A stretch of DNA of 64,000 bases from Calothrix sp. FI2-JRJ7 (GCA_019359675.1 JAHHGX010000069.1:1-64000); one strand, 5' to 3'. Counted from the first letter of the stretch, positions 47,510 to 56,949 are shown. The notes: generated from the letters alone by a model not told the origin. Program-made: numbers and translations.

Positions 47510-49528
47510 CTAATCTAAGTAGAACCCCTCTATACTCTCACCTAATATATAATGACCAAACCAAATTAAATTTTGTTTCATCAGCGCGCGCGCAATACCA
47601 GGTTTATTCACTCCATGTCCCATATTCTTAAAAATCACAAGCTCAGTTTCCACACCAACATCACATAAACCTCGATATAGTTCATACGCATTAGATACTG
47701 GTACGCGCTTATCAGCTTCACCGTGTTGAATTAAAGTTGGTGTGCAAGAATTCTTAATATAAGTCATTGGCGAAGCTTTCTCATAGACCTTCATATCATT
47801 CCAAGGAGTATCACCCAAATAATAGTGTGTAAAAGGGTGAATATCTGTACTAACATAGTAAGTAACCCAATTACTAATTCCGGCGCCTACACTAGCTGCT
47901 TTAAATCGTTTACTATAAGTAGCGCAAAAAGCAGAAATATATCCACCCTGACTCCAACCCATAACACCAGTTTTGTCACCATCAACAAAACCCTGACTAA
48001 TTAAATAATCAACACCAGATATAACATCCGCATAATCACCAGTACCCAAATCTTGATAATTCAAACTGCGGAATTTTTCACCATATCCATTACTACCTCG
48101 GTAATTAGGTAATAGTACAAGAAAACCTTTCTCCACAAAACTCTCAATTGGATAAGTATTCTCATCTAACGCAACTGGAAGCGATGTTGATTTAGGTCCA
48201 CCATGCACCCTAACTAACAAAGGATATTTTTTACTCGAATCAAAATCAACAGGTTTACATAAAATTCCTTCTACTTTAGTACCATCTAAACTAGGCCATT
48301 GAATAACTTCCTTTTGAGCAAAAGCCTTGTTTGTTAATATACTCGATTGGTTTGTCACGCGCACATCATTATAATAAAGCTCGTAACACTCTTGATAATC
48401 ACCCTTTATATAAGCAAAATTTTCGCCATCTAAACTAATTGCAGCAATTTGAATATACGACTTATTATCTGCAACGAGTGGAGTTACTTTGCCATCGAGT
48501 TTTAATATACCCAATTTACTGCTAGTTTTATATTGCCACCAAATTAAAATACCTTTAGTCGTCCAACGTAGCGGATAAACACATTCATTAATACCCGTAA
48601 CATCTGGTGTCAGCTTAGTAATTTGATTATTTTCTAAATTATATACAGCTATATACTTATCATCAAACCATTTGCCAGTACGTAAATAAGTAAAACAAAC
48701 ACAAGTACTATCTGGAGAAAATAAAACATTACGCTTAACACCAACAAGAGGAACGTCAAGTTTCTTAACTTCCTTAGACTCTACATCTAAAATATAAATC
48801 TCGATTTTGTCTTGTTCTGCTAAATTTGGCGAAGGTGTAGCAAGCAAAGCGACTTTTTTACCACTACTAGCAACATCAAAATCATGAATATGAAGATTTT
48901 TCAAACATGCAAACTGCACAGACAATTCATCTTTCTCTTCTTTATTACCATTATTTTCTTTATTTTCATTACCTTCGCGTAAATCTTTCGGTAACTTACT
49001 AGCTTGCAAAGTTTTATCTAATCCTCTTTGCAAATCTAGATAAAATAAAGTACTATTGCGGTACTCACGATTTACATACTCAATATCTCCATAAATTTCT
49101 CGTCGCTTTTTGATAGGTTTAGCTTCAACCTCACGCGAAACAAAGAAAAATCCCTCTCCTGACGGCGCCCATTGAAACGCGGTAATATCTTCAGAAGCAT
49201 AAGAAACTTGAAAACCCGTAACATCGCCATCAGGTTTAATAAAAATTTGCCTTTTCCTATCCCTTTCACTCGGCCTTGCTAAATAAGCCAAAGTCTTAGA
49301 ATGTACACTATCAGAAGGCGCCCATTTAGGTTGATAACTTTCATTTTTACCGCGCGTCAATGGATAATTATTACCATTCTCATAAACCCAAACATGCCAT
49401 TGATAAACATTGCTATCCCAATCAACTTGACGTTTAACATAAGCAAGCTTTGTTCCATCATTACTAATAGAAGGATTTGACAGCCTTGGCAACGCAATTA
49501 ATTCTTCGATTTTAAGGTATTCTGACAT
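47510..49528 (-). CDS. S9-family prolyl-oligopeptidase-type peptidase
   Basis: A 672-residue soluble serine peptidase. An N-terminal beta propeller (about 1-400, with repeated WxPxGEG/SxDG elements) guards a C-terminal alpha/beta hydrolase domain (about 430-672). The latter has HGGPKS as oxyanion region, Ser526 in GWSQGGYIS, Asp in HGEADKRVP and His in NMGHGVNK. It resembles acylaminoacyl/dipeptidyl peptidases that degrade oligopeptides. An acidic Glu/Asn/Lys insert (about 190-215) interrupts one propeller blade. There is no signal peptide. Its 3' half was duplicated to 37914-38359. Confidence 0.93.
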   Translation of the reverse strand: MSEYLKIEELIALPRLSNPSISNDGTKLAYVKRQVDWDSNVYQWHVWVYENGNNYPLTRGKNESYQPKWAPSDSVHSKTLAYLARPSERDRKRQIFIKPDGDVTGFQVSYASEDITAFQWAPSGEGFFFVSREVEAKPIKKRREIYGDIEYVNREYRNSTLFYLDLQRGLDKTLQASKLPKDLREGNENKENNGNKEEKDELSVQFACLKNLHIHDFDVASSGKKVALLATPSPNLAEQDKIEIYILDVESKEVKKLDVPLVGVKRNVLFSPDSTCVCFTYLRTGKWFDDKYIAVYNLENNQITKLTPDVTGINECVYPLRWTTKGILIWWQYKTSSKLGILKLDGKVTPLVADNKSYIQIAAISLDGENFAYIKGDYQECYELYYNDVRVTNQSSILTNKAFAQKEVIQWPSLDGTKVEGILCKPVDFDSSKKYPLLVRVHGGPKSTSLPVALDENTYPIESFVEKGFLVLLPNYRGSNGYGEKFRSLNYQDLGTGDYADVISGVDYLISQGFVDGDKTGVMGWSQGGYISAFCATYSKRFKAASVGAGISNWVTYYVSTDIHPFTHYYLGDTPWNDMKVYEKASPMTYIKNSCTPTLIQHGEADKRVPVSNAYELYRGLCDVGVETELVIFKNMGHGVNKPGIARALMKQNLIWFGHYILGESIEGFYLD

Positions 49529-49568
49529 TTTGTTTTTGATATTGATAATTTAATCATAATAATTACAA

Positions 49569-50093
49569 TCATCTATTTTCCCACTCCTCTCGACTAATTC
49601 CATAAACCACACATTCTTTACCCAAAACTTCTGCTGTACCCTCCAACTTCTCCCCCAACTTCTGGGCAACACGTCGAGAAGCAGCATTCTCCGGCTGAAT
49701 AATACTAATCACGTGCGGTTGCTCTAGCTCCTCAAAAGCAAATTCCATCGCAGCACTACCCGCCTCAGTTGCAAAACCTTTTCCCCAAAATTCGCGTCGA
49801 ATCATCCAACCAATCTCAAATCCTGGCCATCCTTCAGGGCGCCAACAACCAACTCTACCAATCATGGCGCCGCTAGTACGTTCCTCAACAGCCCATGACC
49901 CATAACCACGTAGATGCCAATGTCCTAACATCACTGCCATAAGGCGCCAAGATTCAGAACGGTTAGAAGTTTGACCCGAACCAATGTAGCGCATAACATC
50001 AGGATTGCCGTACATATCAGTGAAAGCATCTAAATCATTTTCCTCATATGCTCGTAAAATTAAACGTTTTGTTACGATTTTAGGAATTTGCAT
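49569..50093 (-). CDS. GNAT-family N-acetyltransferase (RimJ/RimL type)
   Basis: A 174-residue acetyl-CoA-dependent acetyltransferase: TKRLILRAYEENDLDAF at the start, IGRVGCWRPEGW, EIGWMIRREFWGKGFATEA as the acetyl-CoA pyrophosphate loop and PENAASRRVAQKLG at the C-terminus. The RimJ/RimL branch acetylates N-termini or small molecules; the acceptor is unknown. The frame opens at 50123, but the family start MQIPKIVTKRLILR is at ATG 50093. It is transcribed with, or just upstream of, the S9 peptidase gene (40 bases apart). Confidence 0.9.
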   Translation of the reverse strand: MQIPKIVTKRLILRAYEENDLDAFTDMYGNPDVMRYIGSGQTSNRSESWRLMAVMLGHWHLRGYGSWAVEERTSGAMIGRVGCWRPEGWPGFEIGWMIRREFWGKGFATEAGSAAMEFAFEELEQPHVISIIQPENAASRRVAQKLGEKLEGTAEVLGKECVVYGISREEWENR

Positions 50094-50199
50094 AATTTTG
50101 AAAATAAAACACTTTTTATACAAGATTTTTGATAATTGTCACTTTTAATTTTATACATCATTATATAAGCTATTATCAACTACTGAAGAAAAACAACCA

Positions 50200-50532
50200 A
50201 TGAAACGTAATGATGCATTAACAATTATTAAAGCGCATAAAGAACAATTACAGCAAATGGGAGTAAAATCGTTGGATTTATTCGGTTCTGTCGCACGCTC
50301 ACAGAAGCAACAGAAGACAGCAATGTCGATTTTTTGGTAGACTTTAATATGAAGTAGGATTGTTTGAATTTATAAAAGTGCGGCTTTACTTAGAAGATAT
50401 ATTAGGCTGTGCTGTGGATATGGGAACAGCAGATACTTTACGAGAACATATGAACATACCTGTCACAAAGGATTTAATTCGTGTCTTATAATAATTTGCA
50501 GTGTTTTATACAGGAAATAATAATATAGTGTA
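50200..50532 (+). pseudogene. Frameshifted mntA copy with hepT remnant
   Basis: Starts like mntA (MKRNDALTIIKAHKEQLQQMG, then LDLFGSVAR). A one-base indel near 50298 shifts the frame before the DxD motif, and a second indel near 50350 restores it. Downstream, VRLYLEDILGC and DTLREHMNIP match the intact MntA up to TAA 50491. The next 40 bases resemble the degenerate start of hepT (FIQEII), then similarity ends. A second toxin-antitoxin pair has thus decayed here, 6 kb from the first. Confidence 0.85.
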
Positions 50533-50570
50533 GAATTATATAATGCTTTACTAGGAACGAGAATATCGTA

Positions 50571-51134
50571 ATGACTCAAGCACCAGATAAAGCTCGCTGG
50601 ACAATTGCCGATTTAGAACTTCTCGCTACCGATGAATCGAAGCGTTACGAAATTATTGATGGCGAATTATTTGTGACAAGGGCGCCTCATATTGGACACC
50701 AGGATGCTGGTGGTGGTATTTACGTAGAATTAACAATTTGGTCGAGAAATTCAGGTTTGGGTAAAGCAATTCTAGCTCCAGAAATGATTTTCTCTGATGC
50801 TGACAATGTTATTCCTGATGTAATTTGGATAAGTAATGAGCGACTTGCACAAGTTGTGGATAATGAAGGGCATTTAACAGGTGCCCCAGAATTAGTTGTC
50901 GAAGTCCTCTCTGAAGGTATTAGCAACGAACGACGCGATAGAGAAGCAAAATTAAAGCTTTATTCAACAAAAGGCGTGCAAGAATATTGGATTGTTGATT
51001 GGAGGAAGCAGCAAATCGAAGTTTATCAGCGTCAAAATGCTCAACTAGTTCAAGTTGCAACTCTGTTTGCTAATGATATAATAAGCTCACCTTTACTTCC
51101 AGGCTTTAGCTGTCAAGTGAAGCAATTATTTTAA
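50571..51134 (+). CDS. Uma2-family (DUF820) endonuclease-fold protein
   Basis: A 187-residue PD-(D/E)XK-fold protein of the family expanded in cyanobacteria: YEIIDGELFVTRAP, VIPDVIWIS, ELVVEVLSEG and REAKLKLYSTKGVQEYWIVDW carry the Asp, Glu and Lys positions of the core. Biochemical function is unproven, but the fold indicates nuclease activity. Many copies are associated with mobile or repeat-rich regions. The ATG at 50571 follows a purine-rich stretch. It is the shorter and more divergent of the three Uma2 genes in this window. Confidence 0.88.
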   Translation: MTQAPDKARWTIADLELLATDESKRYEIIDGELFVTRAPHIGHQDAGGGIYVELTIWSRNSGLGKAILAPEMIFSDADNVIPDVIWISNERLAQVVDNEGHLTGAPELVVEVLSEGISNERRDREAKLKLYSTKGVQEYWIVDWRKQQIEVYQRQNAQLVQVATLFANDIISSPLLPGFSCQVKQLF

Positions 51135-51305
51135 CTAAATATTCCACCTGTACTATTAAATGTGAAAAAAATAGGAAAACGTCAAAGAATTACTATTTTA
51201 AGCTGAATTATACCTCTTATAGTAGTTATTATGTTCGACGCTGGCTGCCGTATGCTTTGTTAAGCCATTATAAATTTCCGGTAGTGGAAAAATTAAACTC
51301 TATAA

Positions 51306-52373
51306 TTAAGGCGCCAATTGCCAAACCTTCACAGATTTATCACCACTTCCACTAACAAGAGTCTTACCATCACGGCTAAAAGCTAAACCATAAATTCCAC
51401 CAGCATGACCTTTTTGTGTAATAATTGCTTTCAATGTCTTAATATCGCGCAATACAACTTCATAACCCAAACCACCCGCAACAAATATCTTTCCATTTGG
51501 ACTTATTGCCAACGTATCAACACTTGCTCCCCCAATCGAAACATTATAAATTAGCCTCCCAGTTTTCAGATTCCAAGCTTTGAGATTTTTACCATCAGTT
51601 TGTTGCAAAGGACCAGATTGAAAACTATCATCATAACCACCGCTAATTAAAGTTTGTGCATCAGGACTAATAGCAAGAGAAATGGCGCCACTTGCTTGCT
51701 GCTGTGGAGAAAATGCATCCTTGGGACGTGGTGGTGTCAAAGTTCGCAGTTGTTTTCCAGTTGCTAAATTCCATATGCGAATCTTACCGCCATTTTCACC
51801 ACCACTAAATAAAGTTTTACCATCAGGACTTACCGCTAAAACGCGCGCTTCAGCTTTTAGAGTGCGTTGAAGCTTCCCAGTTTTAATATTCCAAAGCTTG
51901 ATAGTATTATCTGCACCCGTACTAACGAGTGTTTGCCCATTAGGAGTAACAATAGCTGCAAACACACCATTCTTATGTGCAGTAATAGTTCTAATTAACT
52001 CACCAGTTTTAGCATTCCACAGTTTAATAGTCTCCGCATCAGAACTTACAAGCGTTGTTCCATCTGGTGTAAACGCAACTGCTTTAATATTTTGCACATG
52101 TCCATTTAAATCAAAAAGCAACTTTCCTGTCAAAGCATCCCATAACTTCACTGTTTTATCATCACCACCGCTAGCTATGATTTGCCCATTTGGAGAAATT
52201 GCCACCGCGCGTACAGGCGCCTTATGTCCTGATAAAGTTAACCTAGCTGGCTTTACAGATGGTGTAACAGCAACACTACTAGCTGCAACAGGATATTCTT
52301 GAGCAACAATTATTGATGTAGATAAGCTAAAAGCAAGTAATATAAGGCTTTTAAATACTAAAGATGATTTCAT
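51306..52373 (-). CDS. Exported WD40 beta-propeller protein
   Basis: A 355-residue protein with a signal peptide (MKSSLVFKSLILLAF..., cleavage near VAQ-EY) and about seven WD40 repeats from residue 50 (LSGHKAPVRAVAISPNGQIIASG, IKLWDALTG, VKVWQLAP at the end). A full propeller for protein binding in the periplasm or outside is likely. The frame opens at 52472, but ATG 52373 places the hydrophobic segment at the N-terminus, so I choose it. One blade contains an insert (SPQQQASGAISLA region). No enzymatic domain and no operon partner. Confidence 0.88.
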   Translation of the reverse strand: MKSSLVFKSLILLAFSLSTSIIVAQEYPVAASSVAVTPSVKPARLTLSGHKAPVRAVAISPNGQIIASGGDDKTVKLWDALTGKLLFDLNGHVQNIKAVAFTPDGTTLVSSDAETIKLWNAKTGELIRTITAHKNGVFAAIVTPNGQTLVSTGADNTIKLWNIKTGKLQRTLKAEARVLAVSPDGKTLFSGGENGGKIRIWNLATGKQLRTLTPPRPKDAFSPQQQASGAISLAISPDAQTLISGGYDDSFQSGPLQQTDGKNLKAWNLKTGRLIYNVSIGGASVDTLAISPNGKIFVAGGLGYEVVLRDIKTLKAIITQKGHAGGIYGLAFSRDGKTLVSGSGDKSVKVWQLAP

Positions 52374-52719
52374 TAACGTTATTACAAATACAATAAATCG
52401 AAATTTACCCTTATACTTATTGAACGTCATAACGGCGATTATAGTTCCCAAGAAATGTAGAGACGTGTTCACGCAGTGTCCCGCAGGGAATATATCACGT
52501 CTCCAAAACTAAGTGAACACCAACAATCTACAATCACAATATAAATAATGGGAACAAAATGCAGAAACTAGCGTCAATCGTCTAAGTATCTTATTTTATT
52601 TATCACTCACCCATAACTCTAAATCATAAATTTATTAATGTTTCCGAAACTGTAACAAACAAACAAGTAATTATCTTTAGAAGCTAAATTATTTACACAA
52701 ACTATATAACTCAAAAAAT
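52374..52719. other. Divergent intergenic region with palindromic repeat
   Basis: Region between two divergently transcribed genes for exported proteins. It contains the repeat at 52457-52504 and AT-rich sequence, with no gene. Promoters for both genes are expected here. Confidence 0.5.
52457..52504. repeat. Palindromic repeat, AGAGACGTG...CACGTCTC family
   Basis: Arms gtagagacgtg and cacgtctcc enclose cagtgtcccgcagggaat, itself containing a small inverted repeat. It is a variant of the family at 19478 and 58783. Confidence 0.65.
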
Positions 52720-53601
52720 ATGAAAACACTAAAGTATATAAATGTAGCTTTAGCAGCTTTAATCATGCTTACTACAAACGCATCTATTACAACTGCACAA
52801 GCACCAGACTCAATCAAACAACAAGTAAAATCAGAAGTAGTGGCGCCTCAAAAAATTACAGATGCAGCACTGCGTAACGCCCGCTCAGATTGGGGATTAG
52901 GTAAAAAATCAGGAAAAATCATTAATACAAAACGTGCAAAATGGTCGCCAGATTGTGGAAATATTCCTCTACCACTTTGCGACGTAGCAGTATTTACAGG
53001 TTGGAATGTAACAATCGCCGATGGAAATAAATACTGGCGTTACTTTGTCTCAGATTCTGTAGACCAAGTAATTCTAATAGGAAGAGACCCACAAAACCGA
53101 ACTAATGTATCAGTCCCAAAACCCGTAATGGATAATATCTTAAACATGGCATCAAAGCACCTGGAATTACCCAAAAACGTATTGCTCATTAAACAAGTAC
53201 AGCGGAAAACTTGGACGAATATTTGTCTAGAATTCGCTCTACCCTATACCAGATGTCGTACTGACGACAATCAACTTGGTTGGCGAGTAATCATTGAAGG
53301 AAAACCAGGAAAAGAATATGTTTACTTAGCCTCCGAAAAAGGCGAACAAGCCCGCACAGAAGCAACAAAAACACTAGCGACTCGCAATGATTTAATGCCT
53401 AATTCTTGGGCAACTAATATCGCCAAAACAGCAAGCAAACGCTTTAAAATTCCTACCAACCGTGTTTACTTCCTAAGCGCAGAACAAACATTTGACCCAA
53501 ATCGGGGAACATACTTCTGGAACGTAGCAGTTGATGTAAAACAAAATGCTTTTGTAACATACGAACTTGACACATCAGGTAACATCACCAAACAACCATA
53601 A
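52720..53601 (+). CDS. Exported protein of unknown function with three internal modules
   Basis: A 293-residue protein with a clear signal peptide (about 1-28, cleavage near TTAQA). I do not recognise the family. The mature part seems to hold three similar modules: about 45-130 (WSPDC...PLCDVAVFTGWNVTI...WRYFVSD), 135-215 (LNMASKHLELP...TWTNICLEF...CRTDDNQLGWRVII...YVYLAS) and 225-290 (NIAKTASKRFKIP...FWNVAVDV...FVTYELD). Each pairs a short helix with a Trp-containing beta strand, and the first two carry Cys pairs that could form disulfides. It stands alone, with no partner visible. Confidence 0.75.
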   Translation: MKTLKYINVALAALIMLTTNASITTAQAPDSIKQQVKSEVVAPQKITDAALRNARSDWGLGKKSGKIINTKRAKWSPDCGNIPLPLCDVAVFTGWNVTIADGNKYWRYFVSDSVDQVILIGRDPQNRTNVSVPKPVMDNILNMASKHLELPKNVLLIKQVQRKTWTNICLEFALPYTRCRTDDNQLGWRVIIEGKPGKEYVYLASEKGEQARTEATKTLATRNDLMPNSWATNIAKTASKRFKIPTNRVYFLSAEQTFDPNRGTYFWNVAVDVKQNAFVTYELDTSGNITKQP

Positions 53602-53746
53602 ATAGAAAAATCGTAGCTTGGGTTGAGGAAGCATGAGCGTAAACGGAGCTTTCCCTTTACTAGTAGTTTGCCTTTATGCGAAACCCAACCTACAAATATT
53701 CGCGGGCAATACTGGGACGGGAATAATTGGCGCATGAAAAACGTAG

Positions 53747-53807
53747 GGTGCGATCAGGCTACCAAAAAATTTCAACGTAGTTGTAACACTTGTAGCCTGA
53801 TCGCACC
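53747..53807. repeat. Inverted repeat with 16-base arms
   Basis: Arms ggtgcgatcaggctac and gtagcctgatcgcacc match perfectly and enclose 29 bases. It lies between convergent gene ends, just past the GCGAAACCCAACCTAC repeat at 53680-53693, and may terminate transcription. Confidence 0.7.
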
Positions 53808-53841
53808 GACTCCCGATTGTTACAATATCGTAAGTCCTGAT

Positions 53842-55128
53842 TTATTCACGAATTGCATCTTCAATAGAATCTAGTGCATCACGTATCTCTTGCCTAAGAG
53901 ATTCGGCATTTGTCTGAATTGCCTTAGCACTTTTATCGATGATTGTCAAGTTTTGATTAATTGACGCAATGCGCTTTAAGGTATCGCGAATACGTTGCAG
54001 ACTTTTCGAGACAGCCATCGTATCGATTTTCGGTTCAGATGTAAGTTGTTCTTTAAATCGTTGCTGCACAATTAACATGCGGATAGCGACTTTAAGATTT
54101 TCGTGTGTGGTAGCAATCCAAGTGCCATGTTGACACACACCTTCACCCCATTCACCAATTTCGTCAGCTAACCCATCGCTATAACGACTTAGGAAAATCG
54201 CTGCATTGGCACCACGTAGACTCATTGCTTTAGTTAACTGTTCGCTAATGCGCTTGCGTCCCCAAGATTGTGACTCTCTATCGCGCGCTTCAATTACTAT
54301 TGTAAAATTAGCCGCTACTCCAAATTGACTCGAAATCTTAATGAGAATATCACCTGGCTTTTTGTCGGCGCCAACAAAATTAACTTCTACACCCATCAAC
54401 TTTGACCAATTTTGAAGATTCATTACGACTTCATCTTCATACTCAAAACCTTTTACGGTGGTATTTTGGAGTGCTTCGTGTGCTGCATCTCTTCCACGAA
54501 TTTCCTTAGCAAGTCTATCAACTTCCAATGCTAAAGGTTTGACACTTTCCGCAACAACTGCCTTCACGGTCTTCGCAAGAGTACCGTTTTCTGCCGTTGC
54601 TTTTTCTAGTGCTGTTGTAAATACAGCTTGCACTGAGTCTTGACGTTTAGCGTCGAGTAAATTCTTCAATTCCTTAAGCACTTTACCAAGTATAGAAGAC
54701 TCTTTAGATGGGTCAATGTCTTGTGAAAGTAAAGTTTTTACTTCCTGAAGGCGAGTTGTAAGTTCTCTTGATGTCAAATTTATCTGCGTTTGAATCGGCG
54801 CCAGTACTTGACCTTCACCAGTACCAATTTTACTAGTTAACTGTTTTTCTACAGTTTTAGGTACACCACCAACAATTTGAGCGACATCGGCAAGCAAAGA
54901 TTGAATTTGAAGCTTGACAAAGTTGACATCTTGAGAGCTTTGAGTTCTTTCAAGGCAAAAAACGCCAACTTCAAGCGCGCGGATAAATGCTTGCTGCCGT
55001 TCTTCTTGAGGTATTGCCTGTAAGTAGTGTATTACGTCTTTGCTAGCAATTTCCAAATTATGGATGAAGATACAGTCATTATTAACTTGAATATTGGAAG
55101 TAAATGTTTTGCCGTTTGTTAAAACCAT
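53842..55128 (-). CDS. Coiled-coil protein with putative PD-(D/E)XK nuclease core
   Basis: A 428-residue cytosolic protein of no named family I can place. The N-terminal 90 residues look globular; about 95-240 is long helical coiled coil. From about 245 a nuclease-like core follows: GFEYEDEVVMNLQNW, PGDILIKI, FTIVIEARDRESQSWGRKRI, EQLTKAMSLRGANAAIFLS. The Glu, Asp and Glu-x-Arg spacing resembles DUF2130-type restriction-endonuclease-like domains (Arg replacing the usual Lys). The last 100 residues are helical again. It could be a DNA-binding or cleaving protein in defence or repair; this rests on motif shape only. Confidence 0.6.
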   Translation of the reverse strand: MVLTNGKTFTSNIQVNNDCIFIHNLEIASKDVIHYLQAIPQEERQQAFIRALEVGVFCLERTQSSQDVNFVKLQIQSLLADVAQIVGGVPKTVEKQLTSKIGTGEGQVLAPIQTQINLTSRELTTRLQEVKTLLSQDIDPSKESSILGKVLKELKNLLDAKRQDSVQAVFTTALEKATAENGTLAKTVKAVVAESVKPLALEVDRLAKEIRGRDAAHEALQNTTVKGFEYEDEVVMNLQNWSKLMGVEVNFVGADKKPGDILIKISSQFGVAANFTIVIEARDRESQSWGRKRISEQLTKAMSLRGANAAIFLSRYSDGLADEIGEWGEGVCQHGTWIATTHENLKVAIRMLIVQQRFKEQLTSEPKIDTMAVSKSLQRIRDTLKRIASINQNLTIIDKSAKAIQTNAESLRQEIRDALDSIEDAIRE

Positions 55129-55216
55129 AGTTTTGTGTATTTTATCTTGAAAAAGAATGAAGTATGGTAGACAACCCCCGAATATTGGGGGTTATTGCGG
55201 AGTTTAAAAAATTGGG

Positions 55217-55573
55217 TTACTGTCCTCGACGATTTTCATCAACTTTTTGAGTTTCGGGACTATACCACCACAACTGACGTGCTGTTTGTTCGCCAGCATA
55301 GCAGCGTGGTTCATCTCCACCTGGTTTTGCATAAGAAGACTTTCCACCGCAAATGCTACCTTTGAATGCTCTGTCATAAGGACATTCGCAACTTGGATTT
55401 TTCTTAGTGCTAGGTTGGTTCGCGTATTTTGGCGCCCGGATGCGGAGAGGTTCTGTAAGAGTACTGCGACCTCCACTATCTTGTGCGTAAGTTGAGGGAG
55501 TAAATGAACTTAAAGTTAAGGGTAATCCAATTAAAGGAAGGACTAAAACTGACTTTAAGAAGAAACCTTTCAT
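55217..55573 (-). CDS. Small exported Cys-containing protein
   Basis: A 118-residue protein with a signal peptide (MKGFFLKSVLVLPLIGLPLTL, cleavage near TYAQD). The mature part is short and holds four Cys: CECPYDRAFKGSICGGKSSY and GDEPRCYAG. Spacing suggests one or two disulfides or a metal site. The frame opens 5 codons upstream, but ATG 55573 gives the better leader. I do not recognise a function; such small proteins are common in cyanobacteria. It lies upstream of the coiled-coil nuclease-like gene on the same strand. Confidence 0.75.
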   Translation of the reverse strand: MKGFFLKSVLVLPLIGLPLTLSSFTPSTYAQDSGGRSTLTEPLRIRAPKYANQPSTKKNPSCECPYDRAFKGSICGGKSSYAKPGGDEPRCYAGEQTARQLWWYSPETQKVDENRRGQ

Positions 55574-55781
55574 GTAAATAATCCTCATTTAGCTTACTGT
55601 TGTTGCGTTTTCATCGGTGGAAATCACCTTACGCTAATACTAGAAGGAAAACTTACTAACCTCAGTGTAATTAAGGTGGACAATTGGTATAAAAAAGGTG
55701 TATGAAAGATGTAATGAAGTGTTGTTGATAATATTTTATAAGCAATATTGCATTTTACTTATAGGTAAAAAGGAAAACCGG

Positions 55782-56778
55782 ATGTTAGATGAAAATTTTC
55801 TAAAACAAATAGCAATTAAACATAGCCTGACACCTATAGAGGTAGACACATTTATAGCTAGATTCTCAGAAAAAAATTGGAAAAAAACAGAATTGAATAT
55901 AGCTATGGAATTCAACATAGCTGAAGATACGCTCAAAAAAAGATTAAAGGAAATATATACAAAGATGTCTCCTAGTTGTTTCGAGCTTGAATGTAACAGT
56001 AAAGGTAAGTTTGAAATATTAAGAACTTGGTTATTAAAAGAATATCAGAGAATAGAAGAAGCAAAAATATCCAACTTTTAGTCAGAATAGCCAGTTGCTT
56101 GCCATAAAATCTGAAGATAATACTGTGAAAATTTTGAATTTATTAGGGAAACAATTAGCTGAATTTAAACCTACAAGTGAAATTAACGATCTGAGCTTTA
56201 GCATTGATGGAAAACAGCTTATTACTGTCTCACAAGATGGTAAAATTCAAAGTTGGAATTTTGATGGAAAAATTTTAACTGATTTGAATATTGGTAACAG
56301 TAAACTGAATTATGCACGTTTTAGCCCCAACGGGAAAACAATTGTTACCGCAGAAGCAGATGGTATATTAAGAGTCTGGGATATTTCCGGACGTAAGTTA
56401 GCTGAACTTAGTAGTTATGATTCCAATTTTAAAGGAGTAAGTTTTAGTTATGATAGTCAGCGAATTGCTATTAGAGATTTAAATGAAGCTCGCATATGGG
56501 AATTATCAGGTCGTCAAATAGGTGTATTTTCACTTTTTAAGGATTTTACTCCTGATGGAAAGTATGTAATCACCCATGATTACCCTAATGTCCAGATAGA
56601 AAGTATAAAGAGATTAGATGAACTTTTAGATGAAGGTTGTAACTGGCTTCAAGATTACTTTCTTAAAAATCCCGAAGCTTTAGAAAAACTATATGTATGT
56701 CAAGTCAACGATTTGGGAATGGAAAAGCCTGTAGATAAAAAGTTAATTCATAATATTCAAAATAAATTAAACAAGTAA
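55782..56778 (+). pseudogene. Collapsed HTH-(NTPase)-WD40 protein gene
   Basis: From ATG 55782 a 99-residue ORF has the N-terminal HTH module found at the front of large cyanobacterial NB-ARC/NACHT-WD40 proteins (FIARFSEKNW, IAEDTLKKRLKEIY, LRTWLLKEYQ). It stops at 56081. In another frame, open without its own ATG, follow four to five WD40 repeats (FSQNSQLLAIKSED, VRVWD-like RVWDISG, LDEGCNWLQDYF) to 56778, ending with the LDEGCxWLxxYL tail typical of these proteins. The whole P-loop NTPase and the first blades are missing, so this is a deletion relic. Confidence 0.8.
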
Positions 56779-56949
56779 TGGATATATGAGTTTTTAGGTA
56801 CGGAAAAACTACCACTTATAATATCATTTATATATGAAGATGTGCTTTATTATTAGTCTTAGCTCTCTTCCGTGCGGGGGTTGGAGGGTTTAATTCGTTG
56901 CCGCTTCATATTATATTGGTATAAATTCTACAAACTGGTTTATATTACC

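Noticed and set aside
56095-56778. WD40 protein starting at TTG 56095 as an independent gene
   Set aside because: WD40 sequence continues upstream of the TTG in the same frame (FSQNSQ) with no start signal, so it is the tail of a deleted larger gene.
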